From NCBI RefSeq assembly GCF_003097535.1, contig NZ_CP029187.1, positions 3,410,001 to 3,474,000 on the forward strand: DNA of 64,000 nt, in the 5' to 3' direction. The first letter of the stretch is position 1; every line of letters starts with the position of its first letter. Below are positions 1 to 8,010 of the stretch, one piece after another. Origin of the DNA: Flavobacterium pallidum (GTDB taxonomy: Bacteria > Bacteroidota > Bacteroidia > Flavobacteriales > Flavobacteriaceae). A model generated the notes under the pieces. That model ran no database searches, was not told where the DNA came from, and saw only the letters and a program-made list of their open reading frames with translations. Position numbers and translations under genes: made by a program.

Positions 1-54
1 CCTGCATAGCGTCGTACAAAAATAGCATTTTTAGGCAAGCAAAAGCGATTTGAT

Positions 55-62
55 TATATTTG
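55..62 (+). promoter_or_regulatory. -7 promoter box for the first glycosyltransferase
   Basis: TATATTTG matches the Bacteroidota sigma-70 -7 consensus TAnnTTTG. It lies 14 nt before the ATG at 77 and inside a possible 5' extension from 50, so it argues for the ATG at 77 as the start. The -33 element is weak. Confidence 0.55.
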
Positions 63-76
63 GGCAAAATAACCGT

Positions 77-1003
77 ATGCCATTTTTTTCAGTCATCATT
101 CCGCTTTACAACAAGGAAAGTTTCATTGAAGACACGATTAAAAGTGTTTTGAAGCAAACTTTTACGGATTTTGAATTGATTATCGTAAATGACGGCTCAA
201 TCGATCAGAGCGCTGAAAAAGCACAGGCCTTTACTGATTCCAGGATCCGGTATTTCTCAAAAACCAATGAGGGCGTTTCTGTGGCGAGGAATTTCGGGAT
301 TGATATCGCGCAGGCAGACTATATTTCGTTCCTGGATGCCGATGATTACTGGTATCCGGATTTCCTGGCAACAATGAAAAACAACATCAGCGCCTTTCCG
401 GGACACCGCGTTTTTTCAGCTGCTATAGAAATTGAAACAGCCCTGAATACGTTTCCCGCACAGTATACCATCCCGAAAACGACCGAGTGCATTGAGGTGG
501 ATTTTTTTGAGGCGAGCTCAAAGGAATGTGTCATTTGGACTTCCTGCGCGGTATTCCATAAAAGTGTCTTTGAAAAAGCGGGTCGGTTCGATCCGAAATT
601 AAAAAGCGTACAGGATACCGATTTATGGATCCGTATCGGGTTGCTATATCCCGTAATCTTTTGCTGGAAGATACTTGCGCGCTACGTCTTTGATGCTGGC
701 AGCCTTTCCAAAGAATCGAAATATATTACTGAAAAGCTCCATTTTGAAGATTTCGCTGCTGCAGAAAAAAGCCATTCCGGACTCAAAAAATTCCTTGACC
801 TTAACCGTTATTCGCTTGCCATTAAATCGAAACTCAAAGGCGATATGATGGAATTTAAATCTTTTGCAGATGATATTGACCGCAACGGACTGCCTTTAAA
901 AAAGCGCATTTTACTGTCGCTTCCCGGATTTTTATTAAAAAAACTGATCCTGCTGCAGGTGTATCTGGCCGATAAAGGCTTGGGGTCATCGGTTTTTAAA
1001 TGA
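77..1003 (+). CDS. Family 2 glycosyltransferase
   Basis: A 308-aa GT-A fold enzyme predicted to transfer a sugar from a nucleotide-sugar donor during surface-polysaccharide assembly at the inner face of the cytoplasmic membrane. The N-terminus has the family 2 signature (FSVIIPLYNKE, then IIVNDGS with Asp39). The metal/nucleotide-binding DxD is FLDADD at residues 86-90, and a QDTDLW segment fits the acceptor-side acidic motif. The start at 77 is preferred over 50 because a -7 promoter box lies between them. Its 3' end overlaps the tail of the convergent FdtA-like gene by 18 nt. Donor and acceptor cannot be told from sequence. Confidence 0.9.
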   Translation: MPFFSVIIPLYNKESFIEDTIKSVLKQTFTDFELIIVNDGSIDQSAEKAQAFTDSRIRYFSKTNEGVSVARNFGIDIAQADYISFLDADDYWYPDFLATMKNNISAFPGHRVFSAAIEIETALNTFPAQYTIPKTTECIEVDFFEASSKECVIWTSCAVFHKSVFEKAGRFDPKLKSVQDTDLWIRIGLLYPVIFCWKILARYVFDAGSLSKESKYITEKLHFEDFAAAEKSHSGLKKFLDLNRYSLAIKSKLKGDMMEFKSFADDIDRNGLPLKKRILLSLPGFLLKKLILLQVYLADKGLGSSVFK

Positions 1004-1417
1004 CAGGAAATCTTCATATTCCCTGATGTAATCGTCTTCAGAAAATAAATCCGAAGCAATCACCAGGCAAACCGATCCGGAAGAGAAATTCCTGATTTCG
1101 CGCCAGATTCCTGTTGGAACCAGCAAACCCTGGCTGGGTTTGTTGAGCATGATCGATTTTTCATCCCTGCCATCCTTCAACACCACATCAAAACTGCCGC
1201 TGAGCGCTATCACAACTGCCTGGTTTTCAATATGGGCATGTCCTCCCCTTTCTTCGCCGCCCGGAACATCGTACAGGTAATAAATGCGGTTCATCTTAAA
1301 AGGGATCGTGTCGCCTTCCACCACCGACAGGTTCCCGCGCACATCATGCATGATGGGAATGTCAATCAATCGGGCGTCGTTAATGGTGGTGTTTATTTTT
1401 TCAGGATGCTGTTCCAT
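986..1417 (-). CDS. FdtA/QdtA-like dTDP-4-keto-6-deoxyhexose 3,4-ketoisomerase
   Basis: A 143-aa single cupin domain of the WxcM-like/FdtA family. These enzymes move the keto group from C4 to C3 of dTDP-4-keto-6-deoxyglucose, preparing it for 3-transamination. Seen: the family motif ERGGHAHIENQ with His60 and His62 as the likely catalytic pair, the DVRGNLSV strand, and the LLVPTGIWREI turn typical of the family. Its start overlaps the end of the upstream glycosyltransferase by 25 nt, so the two are probably translated from one mRNA. The matching FdtB-like aminotransferase is at 10888-11994. Whether the product is the galacto or gluco epimer (FdtA versus QdtA) cannot be decided. Confidence 0.85.
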   Translation of the reverse strand: MEQHPEKINTTINDARLIDIPIMHDVRGNLSVVEGDTIPFKMNRIYYLYDVPGGEERGGHAHIENQAVVIALSGSFDVVLKDGRDEKSIMLNKPSQGLLVPTGIWREIRNFSSGSVCLVIASDLFSEDDYIREYEDFLSFKNR

Positions 1418-2478
1418 TCTTTTAAGATATTTTCAGGCGATAGATGGGCAATACTTTGCTGGGCATTGGTTTTACAAATATGGTATAAATTATGGTCATC
1501 CGCAAGGCGGTCCATCGCATCCGCAAGTGCTTCAGGATTATCATTTTCAACCAGTAACCCGTTGATGCCATTTTGTATGATTTCCTTTGGCCCGGAACTG
1601 CAATCGACAGAAACTACCGGCGTACCGATGGCAAGTGATTCAATCACAACCCTTGGAAAACCTTCATAACGGCTACTCAGGACGGTAAACAAGGCCGACT
1701 TTACATAAGGAAACGGATTGCTTTGTTTAGGCACAAAAATTATTTTATCCGATAAATGAAAGTCCTCCGTTTTATGTTTCAGCTTGTCCAGATCATCGCC
1801 ATCGCCGAGGATATAAAGCAATATGTTTTTCCGTGGGAGGCCTGATTTGGCGTAGGCTTCAATCAGCAAAGACAAATTTTTACTTTCATCATGCAGGCGG
1901 CCATAAGACAAAATAAAATTACCAGGAACCGGGTTTTGATGTGCCATTTCAATAATCTTTTCATTCGCCGCCGGGTTATAAATCGTGATGACATTCTGGT
2001 AGCCGTATGTTTTCCGGACCTGCTCCGCCGCTTCCTTAGAAACAGCGACGATATAAGGTGATTCGCGGTAAATCCTTTTGGCAATAAATTTATGGGACGG
2101 GAAATAAAAATCAACCCTGAAATTCCTGACGACATAAATCGCTTTTTTTGCAGGATAAATCCATTTCGATATGATCCATTCCGACCAGGAAACGGTACGC
2201 GTACGGTTGTCGATGATCCAGTCGAAATTGTGTTTTTTAAGATATTTTCTCAACACCAATAATCGTTTCAGCCTTCCGAAAGCCGAATCATCAGCATTTT
2301 TTAATGCCCCAAGATTGAGTAATTCGCCCTTATAATCATATTGGATATCATCGAGTACGCTGACGATATGCACTCCATAACCGGCATCTGAAAGCAGGAT
2401 GGAAAGCAATGCCGCGGAACGTTCTGCACCGCCTGCACCAAGTGATGACGTTACGATGAGTACTTTAATCCGATTCAT
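1393..2478 (-). CDS. Family 4 glycosyltransferase (GT-B fold)
   Basis: A 361-aa cytoplasmic glycosyltransferase of the GT4 group. The glycine-rich N-terminal acceptor-domain loop (SSLGAGGAERSA) is present. The C-terminal donor-binding domain shows the SYGRLHDESKN strand, LYILGDGDD, and the E-x7-E signature in EGFPRVVIE followed by GTPVVSVDCSSGPKEII. Length is normal for the family. It is the first gene of a two-gene minus-strand unit with the FdtA-like isomerase and diverges from the glycosyltransferase starting at 2515. Sugar specificity is unknown; context suggests polysaccharide repeat-unit assembly. Confidence 0.9.
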   Translation of the reverse strand: MNRIKVLIVTSSLGAGGAERSAALLSILLSDAGYGVHIVSVLDDIQYDYKGELLNLGALKNADDSAFGRLKRLLVLRKYLKKHNFDWIIDNRTRTVSWSEWIISKWIYPAKKAIYVVRNFRVDFYFPSHKFIAKRIYRESPYIVAVSKEAAEQVRKTYGYQNVITIYNPAANEKIIEMAHQNPVPGNFILSYGRLHDESKNLSLLIEAYAKSGLPRKNILLYILGDGDDLDKLKHKTEDFHLSDKIIFVPKQSNPFPYVKSALFTVLSSRYEGFPRVVIESLAIGTPVVSVDCSSGPKEIIQNGINGLLVENDNPEALADAMDRLADDHNLYHICKTNAQQSIAHLSPENILKEWNSILKK

Positions 2479-2490
2479 GGGTTACTTTCA

Positions 2491-2498
2491 TATATTTG
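2491..2498 (+). promoter_or_regulatory. -7 promoter box of the GT/GT-C operon
   Basis: TATATTTG is a perfect TAnnTTTG match in the short divergent gap, with the ATG at 2515 sixteen nt downstream. No good -33 TTTG at 19 nt spacing is evident. Confidence 0.5.
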
Positions 2499-2514
2499 CC
2501 AAATATACTAATAT

Positions 2515-3645
2515 ATGAACATCTTACTCATAGGAGAATACAGCCGCCTGCACAACTCCCTGAAAGAAGGATTGATGCAAAACGGGCACCGGGTGCAGCT
2601 TGCGGGTTTCGGCGACGGCTTCAAGGATTATCCGATGGATTTGAAATTCGAAAAGAAATGGGACCGTGGTTTTTTGAAGAAAGTGAAGGTTTTAATCCAT
2701 AAAATCACTGGATTCGACATGAGTTCCTATTTGATTTACAGGCATTTTTATAAGAACCGTACCTTCTTTTCGGGCTATGACGCGGTACAGCTTATCAACG
2801 AAAACAGTTTTTACTGCGGGTATCATTATGAGCGGAAAATCCTGGAACATATTTTCAGGAATAATAAGAAGGTGTTCCTGCTTTCCTGCGGCGCAGATTA
2901 TGCGAATGTAACGTATTGCTTTAAAAACCCCGGATTTAAATCGGTGGTGCAACCTTATCTTGCGGGAAAAATCAAAAAGAAAGATTTTCAGCCTGTCTTG
3001 AAATTCCGCGAGGAAGAATACCAGAAACTTCACGAGTATGTTTACGATAATATTTCGGGCGTGATTGCTTCAGACCTGGATTACCATGTGCCATTGGAAG
3101 CAAATCCGAAATATCTTGGCATCATCCCAAATCCTGTCAACCTTGAAAAATTGAAGCAAAACACTGAAAATCCCAGAGGTAAAATCGTCATTTTCTTAGG
3201 CATCAACCATCAGAACTATTTCCAGAAAGGCATTGATTTCTTTGAAAAGGCTTTGGTTGAAATTGAAAAGAAATACCACGACAGGATTGAAATTATTGTC
3301 ACGCGCAGCCTGCCTTACAAAGATTATATCACTGCTTACCATCGCGCGCACATCATTTTGGACCAGGCCTATTCCATGGATCAGGGGTATAACGCGCTGG
3401 AAGCTATGGCGAAAGGTAAAGTGGTATTTACCGGTGCTGAAAAAATATTTGAAACTTTTTACAACCTTACGGAAAAAGTAGCCATAAACGCCCTGCCTGA
3501 TACCGATTATATCGTTTCGCAACTGGCCTTCCTGATTGAAAATCCGGATGAAATCAAAGCCATCGGAAAGCGTGCTTCGGCATTTATTAAGGCAAATCAC
3601 GATCATATTGATATTGCAAACCAATACGCCAGGGCATGGCAATAA
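2515..3645 (+). CDS. Glycosyltransferase, GT-B type
   Basis: A 376-aa glycosyltransferase-like protein. The N-terminus (MNILLIGEYSRLHNSL) is the opening Rossmann strand and loop of a GT-B enzyme. The C-terminal half carries KIVIFLGINHQNYFQKG, an HIILDQAYSMDQGYNALEAMAKGKVVF stretch that is a variant of the donor-site E-x7-E region, and a terminal helix (DEIKAIGKRASAFI). It resembles the glycosyltransferase family 1/4 group but with weaker motifs than its neighbour. It leads a plus-strand operon: the following membrane protein overlaps it by 10 nt. Role in polysaccharide synthesis is inferred from context. Confidence 0.75.
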   Translation: MNILLIGEYSRLHNSLKEGLMQNGHRVQLAGFGDGFKDYPMDLKFEKKWDRGFLKKVKVLIHKITGFDMSSYLIYRHFYKNRTFFSGYDAVQLINENSFYCGYHYERKILEHIFRNNKKVFLLSCGADYANVTYCFKNPGFKSVVQPYLAGKIKKKDFQPVLKFREEEYQKLHEYVYDNISGVIASDLDYHVPLEANPKYLGIIPNPVNLEKLKQNTENPRGKIVIFLGINHQNYFQKGIDFFEKALVEIEKKYHDRIEIIVTRSLPYKDYITAYHRAHIILDQAYSMDQGYNALEAMAKGKVVFTGAEKIFETFYNLTEKVAINALPDTDYIVSQLAFLIENPDEIKAIGKRASAFIKANHDHIDIANQYARAWQ

Positions 3646-5018
3646 AGGGTCCGCAAAAATACGGACACCTCATCGATTATGGCCTGGTTGTTTGCATCAT
3701 CCCGCTGCTGGCTTCGGTATATTACGGCATCATATTGCCGGTTTCGTATGATGAGGCGTGGACTTTCATCCATTTTACAAATAAAGGTTTCATAACTTCC
3801 GTGACGCATTATCCGGCGCCAAACAACCATATCCTGCATTCGGTGATTACTAATGTTACAAAGTATATCCCGTGGCTGCCGGTATTGTTCAAGCTTCGCA
3901 TTTCAAGCATTATCGTCAATTTCTTATCAATGATTGTGCTGTTCAGGATGGTCCGGAAACATTTCAATGTTAAGATGGCTTTCGCGGTAGTGGCCATTTC
4001 ATCCATGCTTTTCATGAATGTATATTACAGTTATATGTCGCGGGGTTATGCGTTGTATAATTTGTTTTTCATTAGTGCGCTTTACGCAGCTTTTGACATA
4101 CTAAAAAACATCCACATCCGGAAAAACTGGATTTTTTTCAGTATTTTCTGCGTACTCGGATTGTATACAGTCCCGACATTCCTTTATGCATTTATCATCC
4201 TCAATGCTTTCATACTGATTTCAATAAGGAAAATGACGCTGATGCAACTCCTGTCAGGCTGTAGTGTAACGTGTTGTACTTTCCTGCTTTACCTTCCTGT
4301 GATGCTGCATGACGGGATCGGCTCGTTAACGAAGGCCTCACACCAGTGGGCGATGGGTTTTTACCAGGCGGCCAAATCGATGCCGGGCTATTACCTCGAT
4401 ATTTTTCGGCAAATTTCCGGAATCCACTGGGGGTTGTTTGCGGTGCTTATCGGTTTTTCATGTTATAAATTATGGAAAAAACGAGACCGGAGCGACATGA
4501 CTTTTGCCTTCGTTATGCTGGTGATGCCGGCGATTATCTTACCGATCCATCATTTGGTTCCTTATGTGCGCGTATTCAATTACTATAGTGCGGTTTTGGT
4601 TTTGATTGCGTTGCTTCCTTATAAAAATCACATCGGGCAATTGCAACAAAAGGTATTGCTTCCTGTTTTAATCGTGATTCAAACCGGGCTTTTGGTCAAT
4701 TTCAACCATGAAGTCTATCAATTTGAAGAAAAGGACCTCGCGATAAATATCACTGCCGATAAAATCATCCCTAAAGTCATAGGCAATAAAAATTATTTTT
4801 TAGACGGTGTGATCCTCAATGCCAATCTTGAATTTCATTTAATCACTGAAGGGTACAGGAATTATAACATTATGTATTGCAAGCCATTCGCGGTCAGCGT
4901 GGACACTTTATCGGGTTATGATTATGCATTTGTCCGAAAAGACCTGGATATGTCGCTGAAAAAAACTGTATTTCAAAGCACATTTTATTACAACATTTAT
5001 AAAATCAGCCGCCGATGA
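3636..5018 (+). CDS. Polytopic membrane protein, GT-C (GT39-like) glycosyltransferase
   Basis: A 460-aa protein with about ten hydrophobic segments. After the first membrane segment, the extracytoplasmic loop carries PVSYDEAW with Asp39-Glu40, the acidic pair expected in lipid-phosphate-sugar-dependent GT-C enzymes. The YPAPNNHILHSVIT loop and YVRVFNYY also recur in this family. It would act on the periplasmic side, using a polyprenyl-phosphate sugar. The start overlaps the upstream glycosyltransferase by 10 nt and the end overlaps the next gene by 4 nt (ATGA), so the three are translationally coupled. Substrate unknown. Confidence 0.7.
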   Translation: MAIKGPQKYGHLIDYGLVVCIIPLLASVYYGIILPVSYDEAWTFIHFTNKGFITSVTHYPAPNNHILHSVITNVTKYIPWLPVLFKLRISSIIVNFLSMIVLFRMVRKHFNVKMAFAVVAISSMLFMNVYYSYMSRGYALYNLFFISALYAAFDILKNIHIRKNWIFFSIFCVLGLYTVPTFLYAFIILNAFILISIRKMTLMQLLSGCSVTCCTFLLYLPVMLHDGIGSLTKASHQWAMGFYQAAKSMPGYYLDIFRQISGIHWGLFAVLIGFSCYKLWKKRDRSDMTFAFVMLVMPAIILPIHHLVPYVRVFNYYSAVLVLIALLPYKNHIGQLQQKVLLPVLIVIQTGLLVNFNHEVYQFEEKDLAINITADKIIPKVIGNKNYFLDGVILNANLEFHLITEGYRNYNIMYCKPFAVSVDTLSGYDYAFVRKDLDMSLKKTVFQSTFYYNIYKISRR

Positions 5019-6550
5019 TCTATCGCCTCCCGGATAAGAGCCGTTTGATGCTGCTGCTGATCGTTTTGGTTTCAGCAGTGAAGTTGATCCTGATCAACAA
5101 AGGGTTCCTTGCCTTCCCCGATGAAGACAGGTATCGCGCGGCCGGGCAAATCCTGAAAAGCCTTGCACATTCCGATTTTCATTCGGCGCTGGAATTCTTA
5201 TTTTCCACCAAAGGACGTCCCGGTGATGCCGTTGTAAAAATCATTCCTACTGTTCTACAATATCTAAATGCAGAATTGTTCGGGCTCGAAGTATATGAAA
5301 CTGCCAATTCGTGGCCCGTATTTGCTTATAATTTTGTCATTTATGGTTTGCTGTTGCTCTTGCATTACAAAGTGTCGCTGCATTTGCTGAGGGAAAAATT
5401 CTTAAGCCTGTTCAGTGTGCTGGTGTTTGCAACGCTCGTGGTTTCCTATATTTCATTGCGACACGCCGACCCATACGATGCAAGCCTCCTGATCCTCTAT
5501 TATGTATTTTATAACATCCTTTCCGCAAAAGGTATCACAAACCGGAGAATGCTTTTTTTCGGATTCGTGGCATTCTTCGGATATTTATGCTATCCCGGAT
5601 ATGTGTTGCTGTTTTTAGCGCTCCCGATGTTTTTCGTAATTCGGGAAGCGCTCGAAGGAAAGTGGTTTTCCGGAATCCCACAGGGACTTTTTTTTGTCTC
5701 AGGGAGTGTGATTTGCCTGTTGATTTTTGAAGCGCTGGCGCAAATCGGCGGCACCTCGTTTATCGAAAATTCGTTAATGCTCTCAGGAACCATTCTACAG
5801 GGTTCGTTTTCCGAATGTTTCTCGTTCCTGTTCAAATACCTTGTGGAAGCAGAAGGAATCAACGGCATTTTCTTATTGACCGGACTTGGGATTTTCCTGT
5901 TGCTATTTTTTCGGAATATTAAAAAAATGCCTGCGGAGCCTATTTGCCTTGTCTTTTTGGTATTGCTCCTATTGTTTTTGGTGTATTCCGCTGCCGGATA
6001 TTATTTGCATAAAGTGGTTTGGTATGCACGCCTGCTCAAACAGTTTTTTCCATTCCTGGTGCTCTTCTGCGTATTTGCGATTAATGCTTCAGTCCGGCAT
6101 TTCCGGCTCAAGGCTTACCGTACGGCAGTGGTTTTTGTCTTAAGCCTTATGCTATCGGTGTCATTCAGTTTTAAGATATACGACTATAAGAATTGTTTTT
6201 ACCCCAAAGATATCGCCTGGGAATTTTACAACAAATACCGCTTTCAGAAAACGGAAATGGTTTTGGAATACAACAAAAGCCATTCCTTTATGCCCAATTT
6301 CAGTATTGTGAAAAAGAAAATGCCGAGGGACCACGCACCGGAATTGGTATTCGTAAACATCAGTGGGTTTTATCCTTTTACAGACCTTCATGACTACAGG
6401 AAGTATGAAAATCCGAACCATTATAAACTGCTTTCGGAGAATCCAAGCTGCCTGCATTTTAAGGCATACCAATTTGAAGGATACAATATACGGGCAAGGG
6501 AAAACCTTGATGCGGCCAACTTACAGATTAGAGTATACCGAAAGGACTAA
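5015..6550 (+). CDS. Polytopic membrane protein, probable GT-C glycosyltransferase
   Basis: A 511-aa protein with about eleven hydrophobic segments and a soluble C-terminal tail from roughly residue 400. The first periplasmic loop has FLAFPDEDRYRAA with acidic residues 36-38, in the position of the GT-C catalytic acidic motif; the next loop has STKGRPGDAV. It is coupled to the preceding GT-C gene by an ATGA overlap and may be a diverged relative acting on the same glycan. It ends 2 nt from the convergent sulfatase-like gene. Membrane topology is clear, enzymatic activity is an inference. Confidence 0.65.
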   Translation: MIYRLPDKSRLMLLLIVLVSAVKLILINKGFLAFPDEDRYRAAGQILKSLAHSDFHSALEFLFSTKGRPGDAVVKIIPTVLQYLNAELFGLEVYETANSWPVFAYNFVIYGLLLLLHYKVSLHLLREKFLSLFSVLVFATLVVSYISLRHADPYDASLLILYYVFYNILSAKGITNRRMLFFGFVAFFGYLCYPGYVLLFLALPMFFVIREALEGKWFSGIPQGLFFVSGSVICLLIFEALAQIGGTSFIENSLMLSGTILQGSFSECFSFLFKYLVEAEGINGIFLLTGLGIFLLLFFRNIKKMPAEPICLVFLVLLLLFLVYSAAGYYLHKVVWYARLLKQFFPFLVLFCVFAINASVRHFRLKAYRTAVVFVLSLMLSVSFSFKIYDYKNCFYPKDIAWEFYNKYRFQKTEMVLEYNKSHSFMPNFSIVKKKMPRDHAPELVFVNISGFYPFTDLHDYRKYENPNHYKLLSENPSCLHFKAYQFEGYNIRARENLDAANLQIRVYRKD

Positions 6551-6552
6551 AC

Positions 6553-8004
6553 CTATCTTTCCAGTACTTTTTCAGGTTTTTTTGAAAACGAATGTTGCCG
6601 GATATGATAGGCCTCATCCGGCTGCAGGTTCTGAAGCAAAGTAGCGTCCTGGCCCAGGCAGGCAAACAAAACCCTGAAGATATTCACGTTGGAACGCAGT
6701 TTTGCATCGTATTTTACATGCGCCTTATCATGCCATTTTATAGCAATAAGGTTGCTGAAGATGGAACGCAGCAATTTAGGATCTTTCGTCGAGAACATTT
6801 GCCGGTTGTTTTCAATCCCGACCCATCCGCCGTGATCCCCCACAATCAAAATGATGGCATTTGGATCATTTTTACCGATCATGCTGATGGTTTTCTTAAG
6901 CCATTTGTTACAGGTTTCGATGTCATCAAGGTATGATTTCCTTTCATTTGCTACCCCTGAGCCATCAAAAGCGATGTGGTGCGGAAGTAATTTTTCTACA
7001 AAATAAAACTTTGGCTGTGCCGAATTCCTTTCCGCAGCAATACATTTTTCCAAATCACGGTACACATCTTTTTTTACGCTGTTGTCATCACTGAAAAATG
7101 GGATTTCAGAATTTTGGATATTGTAATAATCGTATTGACCCCTCGAAAAATTCTTCTGAAAATACTCATCTTCAACGATAAAAAACGTCTTATAATCATT
7201 CTTCCTGAAAATTTCCACAACCGGATTATCAGCTGAAATGATGTTGCGCGCATCCTGCATTTCAAACGGGGAAGACAGGATTTTGCCGAGATAATGGTGC
7301 TTCATCCCAAGCATGGAAGCATTTGAAGCCAGGCTTGCAGGATAATTACTGATGGTTTTTTCGTAAACCGTAAAGGACTGCAATTTAAGGTAATCATACA
7401 TCGTGTCATGGTACTTATAGGGCACATCGGCCATGGCATCACTTCCGGTATAACCATCGGGTTCGATGAAATAGACATTGGGTTTCTGCACAAATTTCAC
7501 ATTTTTGACATGGTCTGGTTGCCGCATCCATGCTTTTGTATCAACGAATTGCTTTGACAGGAAGGTATTGACCACATTAACAGCAGGAAAAATGCAAAGC
7601 AGCATCATGAAAACCAATACTTTTTTATAATGATCGTGGAGTTTCTTCGACAACAAAACCAATACGATCAATAATGCCAGCAATATTTTCTTTTTGAGCG
7701 TCAGGTATTGTACCTGCGAAAGGAAAGCGGCGGCAATTTCTATCACCAGGATAAAAAGCAAATGCCTTTTATAAGGCTTCGTTTTACTGAAACGGGAAAC
7801 CAGTTTATAGGCGGCATAAACGCTCAATGATGGCAGAATCAGGAACAATCCGGCAAAAAAAGCCAGGTGCTGTATCGAATTGATGGATTCATAATTGGCA
7901 TCATAAAAAAACAGCAGCGGGTAAAATCCCGCGAGAAAACCCGTCAAAACAGGATAATCCTTATCGCTGTTTACAAATTCTTTTATGCTTTTGCCAAAGC
8001 CCAT
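6553..8004 (-). CDS. Membrane-anchored alkaline-phosphatase-superfamily (sulfatase-like) hydrolase/transferase
   Basis: A 483-aa protein with about five N-terminal membrane segments (to roughly residue 150) and a periplasmic domain of the alkaline phosphatase/sulfatase superfamily, the architecture of lipoteichoic-acid-synthase and phosphoethanolamine-transferase relatives. Seen: NVYFIEPDGYTGSDAM with metal-ligand candidate Asp183, a Ser-rich YPASLASNAS segment where the nucleophile (possibly Ser224) is expected, PHHIAFDG, and the metal motif VGDHGGW with Asp390-His391. The usual Thr nucleophile is not obvious. It follows the methyltransferase fusion by 6 nt. It may transfer a phospho-group to, or remove one from, the surface glycan; that is inference. 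Confidence 0.75.
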   Translation of the reverse strand: MGFGKSIKEFVNSDKDYPVLTGFLAGFYPLLFFYDANYESINSIQHLAFFAGLFLILPSLSVYAAYKLVSRFSKTKPYKRHLLFILVIEIAAAFLSQVQYLTLKKKILLALLIVLVLLSKKLHDHYKKVLVFMMLLCIFPAVNVVNTFLSKQFVDTKAWMRQPDHVKNVKFVQKPNVYFIEPDGYTGSDAMADVPYKYHDTMYDYLKLQSFTVYEKTISNYPASLASNASMLGMKHHYLGKILSSPFEMQDARNIISADNPVVEIFRKNDYKTFFIVEDEYFQKNFSRGQYDYYNIQNSEIPFFSDDNSVKKDVYRDLEKCIAAERNSAQPKFYFVEKLLPHHIAFDGSGVANERKSYLDDIETCNKWLKKTISMIGKNDPNAIILIVGDHGGWVGIENNRQMFSTKDPKLLRSIFSNLIAIKWHDKAHVKYDAKLRSNVNIFRVLFACLGQDATLLQNLQPDEAYHIRQHSFSKKPEKVLER

Positions 8005-8010
8005 ATTATA

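Noticed and set aside
50..76. Longer N-terminus of the first glycosyltransferase from 50
   Set aside because: A -7 promoter box (55-62) lies within it and family 2 enzymes begin at the FSVIIP strand.
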